Shown in pieces: positions 43,195-52,273 of a stretch of 64,000 nt of DNA. The first letter of the stretch is position 1. Every line of letters starts with the position of its first letter. The notes below the pieces were generated by a model. It was not told where the DNA came from. It saw only the letters and a list, made by a program, of their open reading frames with translations, and searched no databases. The translations under genes were made by a program, and so were the position numbers. The DNA is taken from the NCBI RefSeq assembly GCF_001306175.1, contig NZ_LGKN01000003.1, forward strand, positions 806,001-870,000, in the 5' to 3' direction. This DNA comes from Ardenticatena maritima (GTDB lineage: Bacteria; Chloroflexota; Anaerolineae; Ardenticatenales; Ardenticatenaceae).

Positions 43195-43488
43195 TCACGC
43201 CAGACAATTGCCCACATCTTGCAGGGTGACGCCCTCAATACGCACAATTTTGCGGCGTGCTGTGTCGCCTTGCACAATTTCGACGGCGCGCCGCGGTACA
43301 CCAAACATCTCCGCCAGAAACGCACACAGCGCATCATTCGCGCGCCCATCCACGGGGGGCGCGTTCAAACGAATTTTGAGCGCATCGCCATGGACGCCGG
43401 CGACCTGTGTGCGCGCGGCGCGCGGTTGAACATGCACCGTCAACAACACACCGTCACCGTCCGAACGCGCAAACGGCAGGTCCATCAT
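43195..43488 (-). CDS. DUF167/YggU family protein
   Basis: 97 residues. Family signature VHVQPRAARTQVAGVHGDALKIRLNAPPVDGRANDAL, then VEIVQGDTARRKIVRI. Function unknown. It is frequently linked to YggT and YggS as here. The start overlaps the stop of the yggT-like gene. Confidence 0.93.
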   Translation of the reverse strand: MMDLPFARSDGDGVLLTVHVQPRAARTQVAGVHGDALKIRLNAPPVDGRANDALCAFLAEMFGVPRRAVEIVQGDTARRKIVRIEGVTLQDVGNCLA

Positions 43489-43757
43489 CAGTACCCCGCA
43501 AAGAGCGAGATGAGCAAGGTTTGCACCAACTGCAAGACCAAAATGGCCACAATCGGGCTAATGTCAATCATGCCCAGCGGTGGAATAATGCGCCGAAACG
43601 GCTCCAAAATGGGGTCTGTGAGCTGGTAGATGAGGCGCACAATCGGGTTGTATGGGTCAAGCCGTACCCCCAACGCGGGCAACCACGAAAGCAAAATTCG
43701 CAACAAAATCAGCAAGTAAATCAAGTTGAAGATGGTATCAATGAGTTGGACAATCAT
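43488..43757 (-). CDS. YggT family membrane protein
   Basis: 89 residues with two hydrophobic helices around LRILLSWLPALGVRLDPYNPIVRLIYQLTDPILEPFRRIIPP, the hallmark of the YggT family, which has been linked to envelope or osmotic functions and, in Gram-positives, to division (SepF/YlmG cluster). It is coupled to both neighbours by start/stop overlaps. Confidence 0.94.
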   Translation of the reverse strand: MIVQLIDTIFNLIYLLILLRILLSWLPALGVRLDPYNPIVRLIYQLTDPILEPFRRIIPPLGMIDISPIVAILVLQLVQTLLISLFAGY

Positions 43758-44506
43758 GCGTCAGCCTCTTTCTGTTTGGGTTCGTTGACAAGGCGAGGTC
43801 CAAAAATCGCGGTGCCAATGCGCACCACGGTTGCGCCTTCTTCAATAGCCACTTCATAATCGTTGCTCATGCCCATCGAAAGCACATCCCATCTGGCATG
43901 TGGAAAACGGCGCGCCAGGCGGTCGCGCAATTGGCGCGCCGCCCGAAACACAGGGCGCACCCGTTCGGCATCGGGAACATAGGGCGCCATGGTCATCAGC
44001 CCATGCACACGCAGCGCCGGCAACGCCAGAATCTGCGCCACGGCGTCTTCGAGGGCGAGCCTATCACTTTCGCGCACGGCGGGAAAACCGTACTTGCTGG
44101 CTTCGCCGCTCACGTTGACTTCCAGCAACACATCCACCCGCTCAACCCCGTACTGCTCCGCCATGCGCTGATAGCGCCGCGCCAGTTTGAGCGAATCGAG
44201 CGAATGGATGAGCACGAAACGCCCCACCACATCGCGCGCTTTGCGGCTTTGCACATGCCCAATCATATGCCAGCGCAGGTCGTCAAGGTCGGCAAGCGCC
44301 GCCTGTTTTTCCAGCGCTTCATGAACGCGGTTTTCCCCCACATTGCGCACGCCAAGTTCATACACCAGGCGAACAACCTCAGGCGGATGGGTTTTGGTGA
44401 CCGCCACGAGCGTAATCTCCTCTGGCGCACGCCCGGCACGCACAGCCGCTTCCGCCATGCGGTTTTGCACCATTTGCAGGTTGTGAGCAATCGTTTGCGC
44501 ATCCAT
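43754..44506 (-). CDS. YggS family pyridoxal phosphate homeostasis protein
   Basis: 250 residues from the ATG at 44506. A PLP-binding TIM barrel: LVAVTKTHPPEVVR carries the PLP lysine, followed by VGENRVHEALEK, WHMIGHVQSRKAR, VNVSGEASKYGF, LMTMAPY, LSMGMSNDYEVAIEEGATVVRIGTAIFG. It maintains PLP pools. It is first in the yggS-yggT-yggU operon. The open frame extends 5' to 44797, but those residues are not family-like. Confidence 0.94.
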   Translation of the reverse strand: MDAQTIAHNLQMVQNRMAEAAVRAGRAPEEITLVAVTKTHPPEVVRLVYELGVRNVGENRVHEALEKQAALADLDDLRWHMIGHVQSRKARDVVGRFVLIHSLDSLKLARRYQRMAEQYGVERVDVLLEVNVSGEASKYGFPAVRESDRLALEDAVAQILALPALRVHGLMTMAPYVPDAERVRPVFRAARQLRDRLARRFPHARWDVLSMGMSNDYEVAIEEGATVVRIGTAIFGPRLVNEPKQKEADA

Positions 44507-44644
44507 AGGCACTTGCTCTCGTTTGTTGTGGGGCGTCGCCTTTACGATACCCCGTTTTTGACTGGCGTCAATAGCACACCAATGTGTGAAACACCCCCAC
44601 TCACCGCATCCCTGACACCATTCATCCGCACTTCCCAAAAATAC

Positions 44645-44673
44645 TTGCCTTCTCGGCACATTGCTTCTACAAT
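44645..44673 (+). promoter_or_regulatory. Promoter of the alaS operon
   Basis: TTGCCT (44645-44650) and TACAAT (44668-44673) with a 17-base spacer, 55 bases before the alaS ATG. Confidence 0.65.
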
Positions 44674-44728
44674 CGTGCCGCTTTCCCAAAATTCCGGCAT
44701 AAGAAGAAGAGAAAACGCAGGTGAGCCA

Positions 44729-47392
44729 ATGAGCGTTCCAAAATCCAGCCACGAAATCCGACAATTGTTTCTCGATTATTTCAAGGAGCGTGGGCATGAA
44801 GTTGTGCCCAGTTCATCTTTGGTGCCGGCAAACGACCCCACGTTGCTGTTCACAAACGCAGGCATGAACCAATTCAAGGACGTTTTCCTGGGGCTGGAAA
44901 AGCGCCCCTACACCCGTGCCACATCCGCGCAAAAGTGCATGCGCGTTTCCGGCAAGCATAACGACCTGGAAAACGTGGGACCCTCGCCGCGCCACCACAC
45001 ATTTTTTGAAATGCTGGGCAATTTTAGTTTTGGCGACTACTTCAAAGAAGAAGCCATCGAATACGCCTGGGATTTCCTCACCAATGTGCTGCAACTCGAC
45101 AAAAACCGTCTCTGGGTGACGATTTACCTGGACGACGACGAAGCCTTTGAATACTGGACCCGCCATGTGCCGCCGGAACGCATTTTGCGCTTCGGCAAAG
45201 AAGAAAACTTCTGGCAAATGGGCGACACCGGTCCATGCGGTCCCTGTTCCGAAATTCACTACTACTGGGGTCCCATCGAAGAGATGACGCCCGAAGGCGT
45301 CAACCGCGACGACCGCTACCTGGAACTCTGGAACCTGGTCTTCATGCAGTACGACCGCGCTTTGGACGGGACGCTCACGCCCCTTCCCAAACCGTCCATT
45401 GACACGGGCATGGGGCTGGAACGCATTACCTCGGTGGTGCAGGGCAAAACCAACAACTACGAAACCGACCTCTTCATGCCCATCATCACCCGCATTCAAA
45501 CCCTGCTGGGGCATAGCGACGCTGAACGTGACGCGCACATTGTCGGCTACCGCGCCATTGCCGACCACATCCGCGCCACCACCTTCCTCATTGGCGACGG
45601 TGTGTTGCCCGGCAACAGTGGGCGCAACTATGTGCTGCGGCTCATCATGCGGCGCGCCATGCGCTACGGCAAGCAAATCGGCTTTGAAAAACCCTTCATG
45701 GCTGACCTTGCCGAGACCGTCATTCAGGAGTACGGCGGGCACTACACCGAACTCGCCGAAAAGCGCGATTTCATCCTGGAAGTGGTGGCGCAGGAAGAAG
45801 ACCGCTTCCGCCAAACGCTCGACAACGGGCTGGCGCGCCTAGAAGCCCTGCTCGCCGACCTGGAAGCGCAAGGCACGCGCGTCATCCCCGGTGAGGAAGC
45901 CTTCCGTCTCTACGACACCTACGGCTTCCCCTACGACCTGACGCGCCAGATTGCCGAGGAACGCGGCTTCACCATTGACCGCGAAGGGTTTGACCGCGCC
46001 ATGGCGGAACAGCGCGCCCGTGCCCGCGCCCATGAAACGTTCAACGTGGACGAACTTGTGGAACGCTACCGCACGGTAGACCTGCCCGCCACGCAATTTG
46101 TCGGCTACGATTACCAGCGCCTGACCAACGTCGAAACCACCATTCTCTACCTCGTCAAAGATGGTGAAGCGGTGCAATCGGCGGCTGAAGGCGACGAAGT
46201 GGAACTGGTGCTCAGCGAAACGCCCTTCTACGCCGAAGGGGGTGGGCAAGTCGCCGACACGGGCGTCATCGAAACCGACTACGGGCGCGTGCTGGTGCAC
46301 GACGTGCGCCGCGCCCGCCCCAACCTCTGGGTGCATCTGGGCACTGTGGTCGCTGGCGCGATCAACGTGGGCGACCCCGCCTACGCAAGCATTGACGTGG
46401 ATCGCCGCTGGGACATCATGCGCAACCACACCGCCACCCACTTGCTGCACCGCGCTTTGCGCAACGTGCTGGGTGAACACGCCGAACAGCGCGGCTCGCT
46501 TGTCGCGCCTGATTACCTGCGCTTTGACTTTGTGCACCTGCAACCCGTCACGCGCGAGGAACTGCAACGCATCGAGCAGGAAGTGCTCGCCAACATCATC
46601 GCCGATGAAGTGGTGGACTGGCATTACCTGCCACTGGAAGAAGCCCTCAACCAGGGCGCTATCGCCCTCTTCGGCGAAAAGTACGGCGAGACTGTGCGCA
46701 TGGTCAGCATTGAAGACCCGCACACCCGCGCCTGGTATTCGCGCGAACTCTGCGGCGGGACGCATGTGGAACGCACGGGGCAAATTGGCCCGTTCGTCAT
46801 CACGTCCGAAAGCAGCATCTCCGCCGGCGTGCGCCGCATTGTGGCGCTGACCGGGCGCAAAGCCGCCGCCTTCATCCGCGAGCGGCTCAACGCGTGGGAT
46901 GACCTCGCCGCCGCACTCAACACGCCAAGCGAGCAACTTCCGCAACGTGTTGAAAAACTGCAAGCCCAACTGCGCGAGCAGGAAAAAACCATCGCCGACC
47001 TGCGCCGCAAACTCGCCGCCGCCCAAGTCAACGAACTGACGGCGCGCGTGGTGGATGTGGACGGGATTCCGGTGCTCGCCACTGAAGTGGACGCCCCCAC
47101 AATCGAATACATGCGCGACCTCGCCGACCGCCTGCGCGAAAAACTGCCGTCGGCTGTCATCGTGCTGGGGGCTATCGTCAATGAAAAGCCGATGATTCTG
47201 ACCACCATCAGCAAAGACCTGGTGGAACGTGAAAACCTGCACGCCGGCAACCTGGTGAAAGCACTCGGCGCTTACATCGGCGGTGGCGGCGGCGGTCGCC
47301 CCACCATGGCGCAAGCCGGTGGGCGCTTCACCGAAAAACTGAGCGAAGCCCTTGCCAACGTACCAGAAGAAATCCGCAAACACCGTGGCTGA
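44729..47392 (+). CDS. alaS: Alanine-tRNA ligase
   Basis: 887 residues, full length. The class II catalytic domain begins EIRQLFLDYFKERGHEVVPSSSLVP, with TNAGMNQFKDVFLG and the GDTGPCGPCSEIHY block. The editing domain has H-x3-H in ATHLLHRAL and C-x3-H in CGGTH. A coiled coil and C-Ala domain end with GAYIGGGGGGRPTMAQAGG. It charges tRNA-Ala and clears mischarged Ser/Gly. The ATG at 44729 is used. The 5'-extended frame back to 43898 is antisense to yggS and is rejected. It heads an operon running to mltG. Confidence 0.97.
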   Translation: MSVPKSSHEIRQLFLDYFKERGHEVVPSSSLVPANDPTLLFTNAGMNQFKDVFLGLEKRPYTRATSAQKCMRVSGKHNDLENVGPSPRHHTFFEMLGNFSFGDYFKEEAIEYAWDFLTNVLQLDKNRLWVTIYLDDDEAFEYWTRHVPPERILRFGKEENFWQMGDTGPCGPCSEIHYYWGPIEEMTPEGVNRDDRYLELWNLVFMQYDRALDGTLTPLPKPSIDTGMGLERITSVVQGKTNNYETDLFMPIITRIQTLLGHSDAERDAHIVGYRAIADHIRATTFLIGDGVLPGNSGRNYVLRLIMRRAMRYGKQIGFEKPFMADLAETVIQEYGGHYTELAEKRDFILEVVAQEEDRFRQTLDNGLARLEALLADLEAQGTRVIPGEEAFRLYDTYGFPYDLTRQIAEERGFTIDREGFDRAMAEQRARARAHETFNVDELVERYRTVDLPATQFVGYDYQRLTNVETTILYLVKDGEAVQSAAEGDEVELVLSETPFYAEGGGQVADTGVIETDYGRVLVHDVRRARPNLWVHLGTVVAGAINVGDPAYASIDVDRRWDIMRNHTATHLLHRALRNVLGEHAEQRGSLVAPDYLRFDFVHLQPVTREELQRIEQEVLANIIADEVVDWHYLPLEEALNQGAIALFGEKYGETVRMVSIEDPHTRAWYSRELCGGTHVERTGQIGPFVITSESSISAGVRRIVALTGRKAAAFIRERLNAWDDLAAALNTPSEQLPQRVEKLQAQLREQEKTIADLRRKLAAAQVNELTARVVDVDGIPVLATEVDAPTIEYMRDLADRLREKLPSAVIVLGAIVNEKPMILTTISKDLVERENLHAGNLVKALGAYIGGGGGGRPTMAQAGGRFTEKLSEALANVPEEIRKHRG

Positions 47393-48653
47393 CCAACACC
47401 TGTTTCGGCTTCCCAAAGCCGCGCTTTTGCAAAGCACACCGCACAACCGCCGCGCGCTGCTCGACTTTGGGTCGAGCGGCGCGCGTGCTCTGTTGGTCTC
47501 GCTCACACCCGAAGGCGCATTGGTCTTGGGAAACGGGACGGCATCGGGAAACGCCGCACTTTTGGGCGAAACCCCAACCCTCTCGCCCAACCATCTCTCC
47601 TCACTGAGCGACCAGGCGCTCACCGACGCCGAACACCACGCGCACACCCTCACACAACAACCCGTCGTCGCCGACTATGGGCAAGCCGTCATCAGCGGCG
47701 CGTGGCTGAAAGGGTCGCTCTTTGTGCAAAAACAGACACGCGCCAAGCCGGCTGAATCGCTGGACATAGACGAACTGCGCCCTCTCATCGCGCGGCTCTC
47801 CGCCAAGGTTCACGCCTATGCACGCACCGAAAGCATGAAAACACAGGTGCGCCATACCATCTTCGACGCCGAACTTGTCGGGCTCTTGCTTGATTTGCTG
47901 CCGGTACAGCGTTGGGGTTCACGCGGGGGCACCACACTGGTGCTCGCGCTCAACGCCTGGTGTTGGCCTTCCACCGGGCTGGACGCCCTCGAAGAGATTT
48001 TTGCCCGCGTGGGGCTGGAACTGGAAGCGGTCAAAGCCGCGCCGCACGTTGTCGCCGCGCAACAACCCTACTCGGACGCTGTGCTCATTGACGTAGGCGT
48101 CCAGCATACCGACGTCGCTCTGGTGGAACAACGGCGCATTACCGCATTCGCATCCATGCCACACGGGCTGGCGCACATCGCCGCCGCACTTGATTGGCCA
48201 CGCCCCTTACCCCCCCGCGCCGCCTGGGCGGCTTTCGAGCGCTACATGCGCGGTTTGGGGTCGCAAGAAGGGCGTGCGTTTCTCGAAAGCGCCTTGCCTC
48301 AGGCGCTCCAACACTGGCTGGAAACGCTTCAGAGCAACCTGCGCATCCTCGCCGGCAAAGAACCGCTCCCGTCGCGCGTGTGGGTCTATGGCGGGGGGGC
48401 GCGCTTGCCCGCCCTCTTGCACGCACTGCAAGCCTACGCCTGGCCGCACAGGCTTTTTGCGGGAACGCCCGTGTTCGACGTGCTCAAACCGGCGCGATTG
48501 CAACACCTGTACGACATGTACGGCTTGCTCACGGGTCCCGAATGGGTGAACATTGCCGCGCTTGCCGCTGAAATGGCGCGCGAACCTGAGACCGTCGAAG
48601 CCGATGTGTTGGAGATGTTTTGGCAAGAATCCAAGAGTCATCAAAATATGTAG
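47385..48653 (+). CDS. Actin-like ATPase fold protein (FtsA/PilM-like)
   Basis: About 422 residues from a GTG at 47385 that overlaps the alaS stop by eight bases. An ATG at 47352 in the same frame is the alternative start. Actin/Hsp70-type nucleotide motifs appear in order: phosphate 1 LLDFGSSGARALLVS, phosphate 2 VLIDVGVQHTDVALVE, and adenosine VWVYGGGARLPALLHAL. Sequence is otherwise divergent, and no PilN/O genes adjoin. The next gene encodes a single-span membrane protein, so a membrane-tethered pair, as for FtsA or PilM with their partners, is plausible but unproven. Confidence 0.7.
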   Translation: MADQHLFRLPKAALLQSTPHNRRALLDFGSSGARALLVSLTPEGALVLGNGTASGNAALLGETPTLSPNHLSSLSDQALTDAEHHAHTLTQQPVVADYGQAVISGAWLKGSLFVQKQTRAKPAESLDIDELRPLIARLSAKVHAYARTESMKTQVRHTIFDAELVGLLLDLLPVQRWGSRGGTTLVLALNAWCWPSTGLDALEEIFARVGLELEAVKAAPHVVAAQQPYSDAVLIDVGVQHTDVALVEQRRITAFASMPHGLAHIAAALDWPRPLPPRAAWAAFERYMRGLGSQEGRAFLESALPQALQHWLETLQSNLRILAGKEPLPSRVWVYGGGARLPALLHALQAYAWPHRLFAGTPVFDVLKPARLQHLYDMYGLLTGPEWVNIAALAAEMAREPETVEADVLEMFWQESKSHQNM

Positions 48654-48692
48654 GCTGATTCTTCAGACAACATTGGGTTTTCAGGAACGAAT

Positions 48693-50279
48693 ATGAGCAC
48701 CGAACAGAGACCACCACAACCAGTTGCCAAAAGCACCAAAAGCGAGCAAGTCATCCACCTGCAAGGGGATGAAGATTTTCACGGCGTGCGCAGTCTGCTC
48801 ACGCGCGTTCAGGCTGACCGTGTGATTCTGGATGTCCCACGCCAGCATCCGGCATTTCGCAACGAAGTCCGCCTGAAAGTGCTCGCCCGCCAAGCCTATG
48901 AAAACGGCTTTGAACTTGCTATCGCCACACGCGACCCCGATATTCGCGACCGCGCCAAAGCGATTCATCTGGCGGTGTTCCGCTCGGTGGAAGCCGCGCA
49001 AAAAGCGCACCGCTGGTCGCGCCCCACTTTCGAGACGCCCGCCAATGGGCATGAAACGCCACTGAGCACCGAATGGCTCACAGGACACCGTGCCCTGGAA
49101 GCCCGACGCGAGCAAATCGGCGCGCCCGCCAATTGGGCAGACCGCTTTGTTCTGATTGGTCTGGTGCTTGGCTTGCTGATTGTTCTGGCGGCGGGGGCGC
49201 TGTTGCTTGTGCCAAGCGCCCAAATTACGCTGGTGCCGGAGCAATCCCTGCTCACCATTCCTTTTGAAGCCACCGCCGACACCGACGCCGAAGGACCGGT
49301 GCGCAGTCAAATGGTCGTCCCCGCCGAGCGCTTTTCCATCATCGTGGAAGGCACGGGGCAAATGGCAACCACCGGCCGCCGCGACGTTCCCGACGCCAAA
49401 GCACGCGGCGAAGTCACGCTCGTGAACCTTCTGCCGCAAGATGTGACGGTTCCGCGCGGCACGATTGTGCGCACCAGCGCCGCCGTTCCTGTGCGCTTCC
49501 AAACGCTGGAAGATGTGGTTGTGCCCGCCAATGGGCAAATCACCGTCCCCATCGAGGCGCTTAACCCCGGCCTGACCGGCAATGTGGGGGCGCTGCTCAT
49601 CAACCAGGTGGAAGGTCCGCTTGCCTCGGCATTGCGTGTTTTCAACACGAACCCCACCAGCGGGGGCACAGTCAAACAGGTCGCAACGGTGACGGTCGCC
49701 GACAAAGACCAATTGCGCGAACAAGTGGTGCAACGCCTCACACAAGAGGGGACGGCGGAAATCGCCAAGCAAATTCCCGAAGGCTACCTACTCATCCCCA
49801 ACACGCTCACGTTCGACGCCGTGACCGAATCCTTCGACCATCTGGTGGATGAGCAAGCCGACACCCTCACGTTGCTCTACCGCCTGCGGGTGGAGGGCTT
49901 GATTGTGCGCCAGGAAGACGTGGAGTTTTTGGCGCGCCCCGTGCTGCGCGAAAACGTCCCCGCCGACCGCGAATTGCTGGCGGAAGGGTTCGCCGTGCGC
50001 ATCGTGGACGGCGAGCGCCTGTCGAGCGACCAGGCGCGTTTCACCGCCGAAGTCGAAGGCTTTACCGCCGCCCGCATTGACGGCAACATGGTGCGCGATT
50101 TGGTGCGTGGTCTGCCCATTGAGGAAGCCGAAGTGGTTTTGAAGAACCGTCTTCCCCTCGCCGCCGACCCCGGCATCGAAATCAGCCCGGCGGGATGGGG
50201 GCGCATGCCCTACCTGCCTCTGCGCATCTACGTGCGCGTGGCGGCGCTTCCACCACAACAGCAAGGGGCTTCGCAATGA
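48693..50279 (+). CDS. Baseplate J-like domain membrane protein
   Basis: 528 residues. An N-terminal alpha/beta domain (about 20-110, with DRVILDVPRQHPAFRNEVRLKVLARQA and LAIATRDPD) is followed by a linker, one membrane helix (FVLIGLVLGLLIVLAAGALLL, about 150-170) and a long extracytoplasmic beta-rich part. That part has the baseplate-J-like core GEVTLVNLLPQDVTVPRGTIVRTSAAVPVRFQTLEDVVVPANG and VPIEALNPGLTGNVGALLINQVEG. No phage tail genes adjoin, so this is a cellular envelope protein rather than a phage relic. It is coupled to ruvX by an ATGA overlap. Confidence 0.85.
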   Translation: MSTEQRPPQPVAKSTKSEQVIHLQGDEDFHGVRSLLTRVQADRVILDVPRQHPAFRNEVRLKVLARQAYENGFELAIATRDPDIRDRAKAIHLAVFRSVEAAQKAHRWSRPTFETPANGHETPLSTEWLTGHRALEARREQIGAPANWADRFVLIGLVLGLLIVLAAGALLLVPSAQITLVPEQSLLTIPFEATADTDAEGPVRSQMVVPAERFSIIVEGTGQMATTGRRDVPDAKARGEVTLVNLLPQDVTVPRGTIVRTSAAVPVRFQTLEDVVVPANGQITVPIEALNPGLTGNVGALLINQVEGPLASALRVFNTNPTSGGTVKQVATVTVADKDQLREQVVQRLTQEGTAEIAKQIPEGYLLIPNTLTFDAVTESFDHLVDEQADTLTLLYRLRVEGLIVRQEDVEFLARPVLRENVPADRELLAEGFAVRIVDGERLSSDQARFTAEVEGFTAARIDGNMVRDLVRGLPIEEAEVVLKNRLPLAADPGIEISPAGWGRMPYLPLRIYVRVAALPPQQQGASQ

Positions 50280-50734
50280 CGTACGAGGTCGTCCTCGCGG
50301 TGGATTACGGCAAACGGCGCGTCGGCGTTGCCGCGGGCGTGGGCATGGCGCCCCGCCCCGTGGCTGTACTGCCGCACGGCTCGCTTGAATCGCTCATCGC
50401 GCGGCTGGTGGAACTCGCACGCGCCGAACAAGCCGCCAAAATCATCGTGGGGTTGCCGCTGAACACCGACGGCAGCGAGGGCGAGCAAGCCGCCCAATGC
50501 CGCGCCTTCGCCGAAGTCCTGGCGGCGCAAACTGATATTCCCGTCTATTTGTGGGATGAACGGTACACCAGCAAAGACGCCCAACAGCAGATGATTGCCG
50601 CCGGCACCACGCAAAAAGCCCGTCGCGAAAAACTGGATGCTGTTGCCGCTGCGGTAATGCTCGAACACTACTTCGAGCATCAGGGAGTAGGCGCTGAGCG
50701 CGTCATCCCCAAGTCCATTGAGTCGGAGCAATGA
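50276..50734 (+). CDS. ruvX: Putative pre-16S rRNA nuclease RuvX/YqgF
   Basis: 152 residues. RNase H-like fold with VVLAVDYGKRRVGVAAG, IIVGLPLNTDGSEGEQA, LWDERYTSKDA and the C-terminal KLDAVAAAVMLEHY. It trims the 5' end of pre-16S rRNA. Adjacent to mltG as in many bacteria. The start overlaps the stop of the upstream gene (ATGA). Confidence 0.95.
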   Translation: MTYEVVLAVDYGKRRVGVAAGVGMAPRPVAVLPHGSLESLIARLVELARAEQAAKIIVGLPLNTDGSEGEQAAQCRAFAEVLAAQTDIPVYLWDERYTSKDAQQQMIAAGTTQKARREKLDAVAAAVMLEHYFEHQGVGAERVIPKSIESEQ

Positions 50735-50738
50735 ACAG

Positions 50739-52202
50739 ATGAGCCATCAGGAACGCTTGACCGAAATCCAGCAACGCCTGCACGAGATTCAACAGCAACT
50801 TGCCGTCCTGGCGAAAGCCGCCGCCGAATTGCGCAATGCTTCATCCAAACAGGAGCGCGCCCACCTGCGCGAAATTGAATCCCAAATCGCCGATCTCCAC
50901 CGTGAGCGCGCCGCCCTGCAAGATGAAGAACTCGCCTTGCGGCGTGCCGCACGTGGGCGTCGCACACCGCCCACCGCCCCCATGCCGGCGACACCACCAT
51001 CCACCGCTCCTGCGCCCCAAAAGCGCAAAGTAAGCCGCGCACGTGCCCTCTTGGGAATGGGAATTGTGGTGGCGACTGTTGTCACGCTTGGCATGGTTGT
51101 CCTGCTGGTGTTCACCCAGATTCTTGTGCCGCCCCCCAGCACGGTCGAAGGCGTGTTGACCGAGGAAGAACTCGCCGCTGCCGAAAATGAACCCCAATCA
51201 CTGGAACAACGCCTCACCGGGCTCTATCTGGCGCTCAATCGGGATAAAATCACCCAACCAGCCAGCAACGATGATTCGACCGTGGTCTTCACCATTGAAC
51301 CGGGGGAAACCGCGCTCACTATCGCCCAACGGCTTGAAGATGAAGGGCTGATCACCGATGCGACATTGTTCCGCCGCCTGCTCGTCTATCGGGGCGCTGA
51401 CCAAAAATTGGCGGCGGGCACATACCAGTTGCGCCGCAATATGACGATGGATGAACTCATTCAGGCGTTGCAGCAAGGGCGTGTGGAAGAGGTGTTAGTC
51501 ACCATTCCAGAAGGCTGGCGGCGCGAACAAATCGCGGAACTGCTGGAAGCCAAAGGACTTGTCTCGGCGGGCGAGTATCTGGCGGCGACGGCAAGCGTGG
51601 AACCATACCGCGCCACGTTTGACTTTCTGGCCGATGCGCCGCCCGACGCGCCACTGGAAGGCTTCCTCTTTCCGGACACCTACCGTGTTATTCCTGATGA
51701 AACAACTGCGCAATCGTTCGTGGAAATGCAGTTGCGCACATTTGGGCAACGGCTTTCGCCCGAATTGCGCGCCGCCATTGCAGAAAAAGGGATGACGATT
51801 TACGAAGCGGTGACGCTGGCGAGCATTGTCGAACGTGAAGCCGTGGTGGACGAAGAACGACCGCTGATTGCCAGCGTATTTGAGAACCGCTGGCGCGACG
51901 GGACACTGCTCAACGCCGACCCGACGGTGCAATACGCGCTCGGCTATCAGGAAGAGACCCAAACATGGTGGAAGACGCCTCTTTACCTGGATGACCTGGA
52001 GATTGATTCTCCCTACAACACCTACAAGTATCCGGGGCTTCCACCAACCCCCATTTGCAATCCGGGGTTGGCGGCACTGCGTGCAGTTGCTACCGCCCCC
52101 CAGACGGATTACTACTACTTTGTCGCACGCGGCGACGGCACACATGTGTTTGCCAAAACGCTTGAAGAACATCAGCAGAACGTTGAGCAATACCGCCGCT
52201 AA
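50739..52202 (+). CDS. mltG: Endolytic murein transglycosylase MltG
   Basis: 487 residues from the ATG at 50739 (GGAGC upstream). An extended N-terminal cytoplasmic coiled coil (about 1-75) and Pro-rich stretch precede one membrane helix (about 105-127). Outside are a LysM-like region (FTIEPGETALTIAQRL) and the YceG catalytic domain with EGFLFPDTYRV, the catalytic Glu in LASIVEREA, and DPTVQYALG. It cuts nascent glycan strands and sets their length. The coiled coil is longer than in the E. coli enzyme. Confidence 0.94.
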   Translation: MSHQERLTEIQQRLHEIQQQLAVLAKAAAELRNASSKQERAHLREIESQIADLHRERAALQDEELALRRAARGRRTPPTAPMPATPPSTAPAPQKRKVSRARALLGMGIVVATVVTLGMVVLLVFTQILVPPPSTVEGVLTEEELAAAENEPQSLEQRLTGLYLALNRDKITQPASNDDSTVVFTIEPGETALTIAQRLEDEGLITDATLFRRLLVYRGADQKLAAGTYQLRRNMTMDELIQALQQGRVEEVLVTIPEGWRREQIAELLEAKGLVSAGEYLAATASVEPYRATFDFLADAPPDAPLEGFLFPDTYRVIPDETTAQSFVEMQLRTFGQRLSPELRAAIAEKGMTIYEAVTLASIVEREAVVDEERPLIASVFENRWRDGTLLNADPTVQYALGYQEETQTWWKTPLYLDDLEIDSPYNTYKYPGLPPTPICNPGLAALRAVATAPQTDYYYFVARGDGTHVFAKTLEEHQQNVEQYRR

Positions 52203-52225
52203 TGAGATTTGACCCTCAACAACAG

Positions 52226-52256
52226 AAGCCCGCGCACATGGCGCGGGCTTTTCGTT
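52226..52256 (+). terminator. Terminator after mltG
   Basis: A 10-bp perfect stem (52226-52235 with 52241-52250, loop ACATG) followed by TTTTCGTTT. Confidence 0.88.
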
Positions 52257-52273
52257 TGGCGGTTTAGGGCGTT

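Noticed and set aside
43898-44728. 5' extension of the alaS reading frame by 277 codons
   Set aside because: The extension is antisense to yggS. AlaRS homology begins at the ATG at 44729, which follows a good promoter.
45839-47653. Minus-strand open frame of 604 codons
   Set aside because: Antisense to alaS, a by-product of high GC at third positions.
48681-49772. Minus-strand open frame of 363 codons
   Set aside because: Antisense to the baseplate-J-like gene with no ribosome site or domain.
48693-50279. Prophage remnant suggested by the baseplate-J-like domain
   Set aside because: No other tail, capsid, integrase or lysis genes. The gene is coupled to ruvX and has a membrane helix, so it is a cellular protein.
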